Below, in pieces: positions 6,447-10,990 of a DNA stretch of 10,990 bases. The notes below the pieces were generated by a model. It made no database searches and was not told where the DNA came from. It saw only the letters and a program-made list of their open reading frames with translations. Numbering within the stretch: position 1 is the first letter of the stretch; the number at the start of each line of letters is the position of its first letter. Made by a program: the position numbers and the translations under genes. Source of the stretch: Sulfurimonas sp. UBA6792 (GTDB lineage: Bacteria > Campylobacterota > Campylobacteria > Campylobacterales > Sulfurimonadaceae); NCBI GenBank assembly GCA_002452425.1, contig DKFQ01000098.1, positions 1 through 10,990 of the forward strand, read 5' to 3'.

Positions 6447-7100
6447 TCAATCTTCCACCTTAAGCGAACTAAGCGGTAAAAACTGTGAGATTTCCGGATC
6501 GTAGTACTCTATCTCGCCGCTCTCTATGTCGTATATCCAACCATGGATGGCAACCGTTCCGTTATCGACTCTTTTTTTAACGGATGGATAAGTTAAAAGG
6601 TTTTCTAGTTGCGAAACAACGGAGAGTTTTTCAGTAAGACGGTATAAAATCTCTTTATCTGCCTTTAGTCCTAAAGCCAAAATAGCTTGAGATTTAGCAC
6701 TCTCACCAAGCGTGAGCCATGTTTTTGTATGAACAAGTTCAGGGTTGTTCTCACAGCTTTTTTGATGAATAGCCTCAATCGCACCGCACTTTGTATGTCC
6801 GCAAACGATGATATTTTTGACTTCCAACACACTCACCGCATACTCGATAGCCGAAGCGGTAGAGTGAAAATCCTCATCAGGCTTGTAAGGGGCGACAAAA
6901 TTGCCCACATTGCGGATAACAAAGAGATCACCCGGTGCGCTTTTGGTGATGAGGTTTGGCAAAACTCTGGAATCAGAACAGCCGATGTAGAGTGCTTTTG
7001 GAGCCTGCCCTTTATGAGAGAGTTGTAAAAACTCCTTCTCATACGCCTTAAAAAAACTCTTTTGGAAAAGCTCGTTTCCCTTTATGATAGCATCTTGCAT
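6447..7100 (-). CDS. Beta-class carbonic anhydrase
   Basis: Cytoplasmic zinc enzyme of 217 residues interconverting CO2 and bicarbonate. The CSDSRV motif gives zinc ligand C41 and the catalytic D43-R45 dyad; CGHTKCG gives zinc ligands H102 and C105; a GNFV segment follows at 66-69. All active-site residues are intact. No signal peptide is seen. ATG 7100 has a strong GAGGAG (7114-7109) 8 bases upstream. It follows pycA by 40 bases on the same strand. The neighbour consumes bicarbonate, so this enzyme probably supplies it, which fits growth by CO2 fixation or in low CO2. A weak TACAAT (7133-7128) in the gap might provide separate transcription. Symbols such as can or cynT are used for this family; I leave it unnamed. 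Confidence 0.95.
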   Translation of the reverse strand: MQDAIIKGNELFQKSFFKAYEKEFLQLSHKGQAPKALYIGCSDSRVLPNLITKSAPGDLFVIRNVGNFVAPYKPDEDFHSTASAIEYAVSVLEVKNIIVCGHTKCGAIEAIHQKSCENNPELVHTKTWLTLGESAKSQAILALGLKADKEILYRLTEKLSVVSQLENLLTYPSVKKRVDNGTVAIHGWIYDIESGEIEYYDPEISQFLPLSSLKVED

Positions 7101-7127
7101 CTCTTAAGCTCCTCGTTTTTGTTTCGA

Positions 7128-7133
7128 ATTGTA
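7128..7133 (-). promoter_or_regulatory. Possible internal -10 box before carbonic anhydrase
   Basis: GGGTACAAT in the 40-base gap after pycA resembles an extended -10 element; TTGTCA lies 15 bases upstream. It would let carbonic anhydrase be expressed apart from pycA. Weak support. Confidence 0.3.
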
Positions 7134-7140
7134 CCCAGTT

Positions 7141-8592
7141 TTAGTGTCTGACAACTAACTTATGCTCTTTGATTTTCTTGATAAGTCCTGCAAGAAAAGA
7201 GGTCTTTTGCTCCTCTTCCGCAATGGATTTTGTCGCTTTAAGGTTGAAAAGCTCCATTTTTTTATCAAGGTAGCTTGTATTTAGTTTGCCCTCCATAAAA
7301 TCTTTGTCTTTTACTATCTCTCTGTGAAGAGGAAGGTTCGTGATAACGCCGTCGATGTAAAACTCATCTAACGCTCTTGAAGCCTTTTTTACCGCACCCT
7401 CCCAGTCAATCGCCCAAACGATGAGCTTTCCTACCATTGAGTCGTAGTTTGGAACGATAGTGTAGCCCGTGTAAACGCTTGAGTCTAGTCTCACACCCGG
7501 ACCACCCGGAGTCATGTAGTTTGTGATAGTTCCAATGGACGGCATAAAGTTGTTTTGAGGATTTTCCGCATTTATTCTAAACTCGATGGCATATCCACGG
7601 AACTTAATCTCCTCTTGCAGGTACTTTAGTTTATCACCCTCAGCAATCTCTATCATTCTTTGGATAATGTCCACTCCAGAGATAATTTCCGTGACAGGAT
7701 GCTCCACTTGAACCCTTGTGTTCATCTCTATAAAGTAGATGTTGTCGTCTTCATCAAGTAGATACTCCACCGTTCCGACACTCTCGTACCCTAGTTTCAT
7801 CATCGCTTTTGTAGAGATTCTGTAAAGCTCTTTTCTAGCTTCAGGATTTAACCTTGGCGATGGAGCGATTTCGATAACTTTTTGGTGTCTTCTTTGGATA
7901 GAGCAGTCTCTCTCCCCCAAATGCACGACATTGCCGTATTTGTCAGCCACTACTTGGATTTCGATATGGCGAGGATTTTCTACATATTTTTCGATGAAAA
8001 CATCCCCTTTTCCAAAATATTTTTTAGCTTCATTTGTAGCAGAGTCAAACATCTCATCAAAGAATTTTGCGCTCTTTACGATTCTCATGCCTCTACCGCC
8101 GCCGCCAAATGCCGCTTTGATGATAACCGGAAAACCGATTTTAGCGGCGATTTTTCCACCCTCCGCTTTGTCAACTATCGGCTCATCCGTTCCTTCTAAA
8201 ACAGGAACGCCTATCTCACGCATAGCTACTTTTGAAGCCATCTTATCGCCAAAGAGTGCGATGTGTTCCGGTTTTGGACCGATAAATATAAGCCCTCTCT
8301 CCCCACAAGCCGCCGCAAACTCTGCATTTTCAGACAAGAAACCATACCCTGGGTGGATAGCGTCACAACCCGCTTTAAGTGCAAGCGTGATGATACGGTC
8401 ATAGTCAAGGTACGCTTGAAGCGCATCTCCCGTTATCGGGTAGCACTCATCCGCCTTCTTTACCCAAATCCCCTCGACATCAACTTCTGAGAAGATAGCA
8501 ACGCTCTTTATATCCAACTCTTTACACGCTCTAATAATTCTTAGAGCGATTTCGCCTCTGTTTGCAACCAGTATCTTTGTGATTTTTTTCAT
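7141..8592 (-). CDS. pycA: Biotin carboxylase subunit, pyruvate carboxylase subunit A type
   Basis: ATP-grasp enzyme that carboxylates the biotin of a carrier subunit using bicarbonate and ATP. At 483 residues it is longer than acetyl-CoA carboxylase AccC (about 450) and closer to PycA or 2-oxoglutarate carboxylase small subunits, which carry a C-terminal extension such as the last 35 residues here. Motifs in order: ILVANRGEIA near the N-terminus, HPGYGFLSEN about 75-85, the glycine-rich GGGGRGM loop about 160-167, HIEIQ and ERDCSIQRRHQK near 210-240, and the catalytic EMNTRVQVEHPVTE about 285-298. I chose ATG 8592 over GTG 8601 because AAGG (8604-8601) is 8 bases from the ATG and overlaps the GTG. 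The carboxyltransferase/biotin-carrier subunit is not in the window. Likely role: anaplerotic oxaloacetate formation. AccC remains an alternative. Confidence 0.85.
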   Translation of the reverse strand: MKKITKILVANRGEIALRIIRACKELDIKSVAIFSEVDVEGIWVKKADECYPITGDALQAYLDYDRIITLALKAGCDAIHPGYGFLSENAEFAAACGERGLIFIGPKPEHIALFGDKMASKVAMREIGVPVLEGTDEPIVDKAEGGKIAAKIGFPVIIKAAFGGGGRGMRIVKSAKFFDEMFDSATNEAKKYFGKGDVFIEKYVENPRHIEIQVVADKYGNVVHLGERDCSIQRRHQKVIEIAPSPRLNPEARKELYRISTKAMMKLGYESVGTVEYLLDEDDNIYFIEMNTRVQVEHPVTEIISGVDIIQRMIEIAEGDKLKYLQEEIKFRGYAIEFRINAENPQNNFMPSIGTITNYMTPGGPGVRLDSSVYTGYTIVPNYDSMVGKLIVWAIDWEGAVKKASRALDEFYIDGVITNLPLHREIVKDKDFMEGKLNTSYLDKKMELFNLKATKSIAEEEQKTSFLAGLIKKIKEHKLVVRH

Positions 8593-8623
8593 CTCTCGCA
8601 CCTTGCGGATAAATTTTGATGAA

Positions 8624-8629
8624 ATTCTA
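8624..8629 (-). promoter_or_regulatory. Putative -10 box of the pycA-carbonic anhydrase operon
   Basis: TAGAAT on the minus strand, giving a leader of about 25 bases with the AAGG ribosome site inside it. No clear -35; a T/A-rich tract lies upstream, as usual for Campylobacterota promoters. Confidence 0.35.
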
Positions 8630-8727
8630 TAGCTTTAAAAAAATAAATTCTTCACTATTTATGCTTATAAAACTATCTATTATTGCTAAATAAAATATCT
8701 TTTTTTGTATTAAAAATATAAATATTT

Positions 8728-8736
8728 TGCTAAAAT
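8728..8736 (+). promoter_or_regulatory. Extended -10 promoter of the AraC-type regulator
   Basis: TGCTAAAAT fits an extended -10 element (TGn then TAAAAT). It ends only 7 bases before ATG 8744, so the mRNA would start at or next to the start codon; there is no ribosome-binding site. A poor TTGTAT (8705-8710) is the only -35 candidate. Confidence 0.5.
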
Positions 8737-8743
8737 TATTGTC

Positions 8744-9619
8744 ATGAAAAAAGCAACCCTTCAAAAAAGAGTACAAATCGCCAACGACATCATGTACTAT
8801 GTCTATACGCACATCGACACAAATATCGACATGGATGAGTTGAGCGAGGACTTAAAAGTCAGCAAGTTTCACATGCACAGGATTTTCAAAGAGATATTTG
8901 GAAAAAATATCTATGAGAGCATCAAATCCATCAGGCTTCAAAAAGCCTCAAATCTACTGCTGACCAACAGATATTCAACCATCAGCGATGTGGCAAATAT
9001 CTGCGGTTACAGCTCTCAAACATCCTTTTTACGGGTTTTTAAAGAGCGATTTGGCATGACACCAAAAGAGTGGAAGAGCGGCGGATATAAAAAGTTTTCA
9101 CAGCACATCATCGAACAGTCCAAAAAAGCCAAAAAATCAACCGCAAGATTTGACCACCTAGAGCCAACCATCGTAAAAATGCCGCTCATGGAGGCGTACT
9201 ACATAAGACACAGCGGCTACAATGCACAGATAAAGCAGACTTGGCAAAAACTGCAAACTTGGATCTTTAGCAACAATATAAAAGAGCATAAACAAATCGC
9301 ACTCTTCCACGACAACCCAACCGTAACGCCACTTACAGAGTGCCAGTATGTCGCATGCGTAGTCGTAGAAAAGGGAACAAAAGTTCAAAGCGACAGACTC
9401 CCAAAGTTCAACATCTCCGATGGCATTTACGCTAAGTTTGATTTGGTAGGAGAGCAGGGAGATATGCTAAAGTTTATCCAGTGGGTGTACCACGAATGGC
9501 TCCCAAAAAGCGAGTACGAAACCACCACAAAGCCGCCTTATGTTATCTACAAGAAGAACAATTATCTAAGCGAAGACAGCAGATTTGAGATTAGTTTTTA
9601 TCTCTCTATAAAGTTTTGA
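8744..9619 (+). CDS. AraC-family regulator with GyrI-like effector domain (Rob type)
   Basis: Transcription regulator of 291 residues. The N-terminal AraC/XylS DNA-binding domain, about residues 8-110, has two helix-turn-helices: the first around MDELSEDLKVSKFHMHRIFKE, the second around TISDVANICGYSSQTSFLRVFKERFGMTPKEW, the family's signature end. A basic linker (QSKKAKKS) leads to a C-terminal domain (about 135-290) with the pattern of GyrI-like/BacG small-molecule-binding domains: MPLMEAYYIRHSGYN and later DGIYAKFDLVGEQ, then QWVYHEWLPKSEYE. This order is that of E. coli Rob-like regulators of drug or stress response, so it probably senses a hydrophobic compound. Targets are unknown; it is divergent from pycA and may regulate itself. 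The start lacks a ribosome-binding site (see its promoter). Confidence 0.9.
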   Translation: MKKATLQKRVQIANDIMYYVYTHIDTNIDMDELSEDLKVSKFHMHRIFKEIFGKNIYESIKSIRLQKASNLLLTNRYSTISDVANICGYSSQTSFLRVFKERFGMTPKEWKSGGYKKFSQHIIEQSKKAKKSTARFDHLEPTIVKMPLMEAYYIRHSGYNAQIKQTWQKLQTWIFSNNIKEHKQIALFHDNPTVTPLTECQYVACVVVEKGTKVQSDRLPKFNISDGIYAKFDLVGEQGDMLKFIQWVYHEWLPKSEYETTTKPPYVIYKKNNYLSEDSRFEISFYLSIKF

Positions 9620-9651
9620 TAAAAAATTTCTTATGCTATAAACTTCTCGAA

Positions 9652-9663
9652 GCTACTAGTAGC
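9652..9663. repeat. Perfect 12-bp palindrome
   Basis: GCTACTAGTAGC, 32 bases after the regulator stop, flanked by GAA and TTC that extend the symmetry imperfectly. It has no T-run, so it is not a standard terminator; it could be a protein-binding site. Confidence 0.5.
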
Positions 9664-9682
9664 GTCTTCAAAGTTGCGCCTC

Positions 9683-9699
9683 GTATTGACATACAATAC
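9683..9699. promoter_or_regulatory. Operator-like dyad upstream of the second toxin-antitoxin module
   Basis: GTATTG and CAATAC are perfect inverted arms around ACATA. The dyad covers a consensus -35 hexamer TTGACA (9686-9691), and an ACAATACAAT stretch follows. This is the expected layout for an autoregulated antitoxin operator. No -10 lies at normal spacing from this TTGACA (the visible TATAAT is 45 bases further), so promoter use is uncertain. Confidence 0.45.
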
Positions 9700-9736
9700 A
9701 ATCGTTTATTAGACACATATTTAATGGCATTTGGTA

Positions 9737-9742
9737 TATAAT
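9737..9742 (+). promoter_or_regulatory. Putative -10 box of the PemK/MazF-type module
   Basis: TATAAT, preceded by TTGGTA, with a predicted start near 9749 and a leader of about 22 bases that carries AAGG at 9760-9763. No good -35 at standard spacing. Confidence 0.5.
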
Positions 9743-9770
9743 CCAGATTATTATTTTGCAAGGCTACATG

Positions 9771-9980
9771 ATGCACACTATCAAACTTCAAGTACAAGAC
9801 ACTATCTATGCGCATATTATGTTTTTTTTAAAAAACCTCAATTCTAAAGAGTTGCAAATCATAGAAGATAAAAAGGTGCAAAAAAATGAAGAGAGTAAAG
9901 AGTTACAAGCATTTTCAAATCACTCTGCAAATTTGGTAGATGAGTGGAGAGATGATAGCGAGGATGCTGTATGGAGGTAA
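9771..9980 (+). CDS. Putative antitoxin of a PemK/MazF-type pair
   Basis: Small protein of 69 residues. It starts with an amphipathic beta-like segment MHTIKLQVQDTIY, then a helix with FFLKNLNSKELQIIEDKK, and has a charged C-terminal half ending in DEWRDDSEDAVW. A short DNA-binding N-terminus plus acidic toxin-binding tail is usual for antitoxins; I do not recognise the exact family. Of three in-frame starts (TTG 9756, ATG 9768, ATG 9771) I chose 9771, because AAGG is 7 bases upstream of it. Its 3' end overlaps the toxin start by 10 bases, the antitoxin-first order typical of mazEF and pemIK. Confidence 0.72.
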   Translation: MHTIKLQVQDTIYAHIMFFLKNLNSKELQIIEDKKVQKNEESKELQAFSNHSANLVDEWRDDSEDAVWR

Positions 9981-10312
9981 GAGAGGCAGATGTTGTTTTG
10001 TGTGAGTTTTATTTCAGTGACTTACAACAATCAAAACATAGACCTGTATTAGTTTTTAAAGACAATCTGCCTCATAATGACTTTATAGCCATACCCATCA
10101 GTAGCAAAATCCAAAATATGCAAGAGGATGAAGTCACTATAAGCGATGCAGATTTTATGGACGGAACTATCCCAAAAACCTCAAAACTAATGCTAAGAAA
10201 AACATTTGTAGTATCAAAAGATGTTGTTCTAAAAAGATACGGAACACTTTGTAAAGAGAGTTTTGAAAAGTATCAAGAGTTATTTTGCAGCTATTTTCAG
10301 TGCCATAAATAA
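9971..10312 (+). CDS. PemK/MazF-family toxin (endoribonuclease)
   Basis: A 113-residue protein with the PemK/MazF pattern: an opening strand EADVVLCEFYFSD, then SKHRPVLVFKDN about residues 21-32 carrying the family's conserved R before P-V-L, DFIAIPISSKIQ about 36-48, and a SKLMLRKTFVVSKD strand near 70-83. The family cuts mRNA (or other RNA) and stalls growth until neutralised. The protein is complete with no frameshift, so it should be functional. AGGA at 9961-9964, inside the antitoxin gene, is 6 bases before the ATG. Coding for both genes looks more AT-rich than the metabolic genes to the left, suggesting separate acquisition. It converges with the HNH gene across 36 bases. Confidence 0.85.
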   Translation: MEVREADVVLCEFYFSDLQQSKHRPVLVFKDNLPHNDFIAIPISSKIQNMQEDEVTISDADFMDGTIPKTSKLMLRKTFVVSKDVVLKRYGTLCKESFEKYQELFCSYFQCHK

Positions 10313-10348
10313 TAATTTTTACCTCTATACCTTAATCTATTTAAATTA

Positions 10349-10990
10349 TCATCTTCCCGACTTCATTCTATTATGCAGCTTGCATAACATCTGACAGTTA
10401 CTCGGTTCAGTTTTTCCGCCCTCATGCCATGGGGTAATATGGTCGGCTTCCATTTCGTTTAGCTCATAATGATTTGTTTCTCCGCATTGAGGACAAATCC
10501 CTTTTTGTCGCTCATACGCTTCTCTCTTTTGTTTATCCGTAAATGTTCGGATGTTGAGATATTTTTCTTTACCCGTTAGCAGATACTCATATATCCCTTT
10601 TTTGCTCGTAATATCTTCATCTTGCATGAGTGCCGATATTTTGGCTTCCAATGTTTTTGGGTCTAAACTTTTGTCATTTTTAAACTCATTGTGCAAAACT
10701 CCCCACTCTATCCCTTTCATCTCTTTACGATATTTTGGAAATATAGCACCCACCCAGTCTATAACACTTTTAAAATAGAGCCATAGTTCGGTAGCATTAG
10801 GCTCATGTTGATGCTTTGCCATATAGTTTTCTATAGTCGTTCTGTCTCTTGCGGCAATCCAATCAATTGCCGTCTGTAGATAATCTTGACGATTTACCGC
10901 TCCGCTCATATAGTGGTTTGCCAAGCTGTATGCCACACAACCGTTTTTGCTAAAATATTTTTTTGCCTCGCTCACCCAAGAGCCGCTATA
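10349..10990 (-). CDS. HNH endonuclease, probably DUF262-HNH type (5' end outside window)
   Basis: The minus-strand frame is open to the last base of the window, with Y-S-G-S-W codons before the GTG at 10975, so the gene continues beyond the edge; 213 residues are visible. The C-terminal 60 residues are a zinc-supported HNH nuclease: KQKREAYERQKGICPQC, then EMEADHITPWHEGG with the catalytic D-H, an SNCQMLCKLHN block that supplies the second CxxH/HN element, and a basic end KSGR. The preceding helical region (ENYMAKHQHEP, ELWLYFKSVIDWV) resembles, from memory, the middle of proteins with an N-terminal DUF262 (ParB/Srx-like) domain and C-terminal HNH, related in logic to GmrSD modification-dependent restriction. 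The N-terminal domain cannot be seen here. Likely a DNA-targeting defence nuclease. Confidence 0.8.
   Translation of the reverse strand, partial: YSGSWVSEAKKYFSKNGCVAYSLANHYMSGAVNRQDYLQTAIDWIAARDRTTIENYMAKHQHEPNATELWLYFKSVIDWVGAIFPKYRKEMKGIEWGVLHNEFKNDKSLDPKTLEAKISALMQDEDITSKKGIYEYLLTGKEKYLNIRTFTDKQKREAYERQKGICPQCGETNHYELNEMEADHITPWHEGGKTEPSNCQMLCKLHNRMKSGR

Larger units (their letters stand above)
8602..8743. other. Divergent AT-rich intergenic region between pycA and the AraC-type regulator
   Basis: 142 bases, very AT-rich, holding the two putative -10 boxes of opposite direction. The AraC-type protein may bind here, but no convincing inverted or direct repeat operator is visible. The minus-strand reading frame across it (8627-8812) has no gene-like features. 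Confidence 0.5.

Noticed and set aside
7931..8404. 157-codon open frame on the plus strand
   Set aside because: It is antisense to the strongly conserved biotin carboxylase coding sequence, with a proline/serine-rich artefact composition.
8593..8601. GTG at 8601 as the start of the biotin carboxylase
   Set aside because: It overlaps the AAGG ribosome site; ATG 8592 has normal spacing and gives the usual MKKITKILVANRGEIA-type N-terminus.
8627..8812. 61-codon minus-strand frame across the divergent intergenic region
   Set aside because: Low-complexity I/F/K-rich product from AT-rich DNA, overlapping the AraC gene, with no ribosome site.
9652..9663. Palindrome after the AraC-type gene as an intrinsic terminator
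   Set aside because: The 12-bp palindrome leaves no proper loop and is not followed by a T-run.

Overview
The window is most consistent with a chromosomal segment from a free-living Campylobacterota (Epsilonproteobacteria), probably a Sulfurimonas/Sulfuricurvum-type sulfur or hydrogen oxidiser. The reasons are tightly packed and overlapping genes, AT-rich intergenic DNA with extended -10 promoters and weak -35 boxes, a flavodoxin:quinone reductase (FqrB) like that of Helicobacter/Campylobacter, and a two-subunit-type biotin carboxylase (PycA-like). The genus is an inference from recognised family resemblance, not from any search.

Left block (1-2390, + strand): the 3' end of biotin synthase bioB, a Kef/CPA2-type cation:proton antiporter without a TrkA domain, an unrecognised exported 147-residue protein and an exported thioredoxin-fold protein. 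All four overlap by 1 to 14 bases and look like one translationally coupled operon. It converges, with an 8-base overlap, on fqrB (2383-3339, - strand).

Middle block (3340-5925): fqrB and the next operon share a compact divergent promoter region. The rightward operon is a SAM-dependent methyltransferase followed after 2 bases by a glutamine-hydrolysing asparagine synthetase (AsnB family). Its leader holds a BIME-like doublet of two inverted hairpin repeats, whose stems differ by paired (compensatory) changes.

Minus-strand block (5926-8592): pycA-type biotin carboxylase, beta-carbonic anhydrase and a BrnT/BrnA toxin-antitoxin pair, in that transcription order with gaps of 40 and 27 bases. Carbonic anhydrase next to a bicarbonate-consuming carboxylase makes metabolic sense (bicarbonate supply), and bioB supplies the biotin cofactor. 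BrnA ends immediately against the asnB stop codon.

Right block (8744-10990): an AraC/Rob-type regulator with a GyrI-like effector domain, divergent from pycA. It is followed by a second toxin-antitoxin module (small antitoxin plus PemK/MazF-type toxin) behind an operator-like dyad, then a convergent HNH nuclease that runs off the window and resembles the C-terminal part of DUF262-HNH proteins. This end looks like accessory/defence DNA. No rRNA, tRNA, CRISPR array, insertion sequence or convincing intrinsic terminator was seen, and no stretch over 300 bases lacks a gene.
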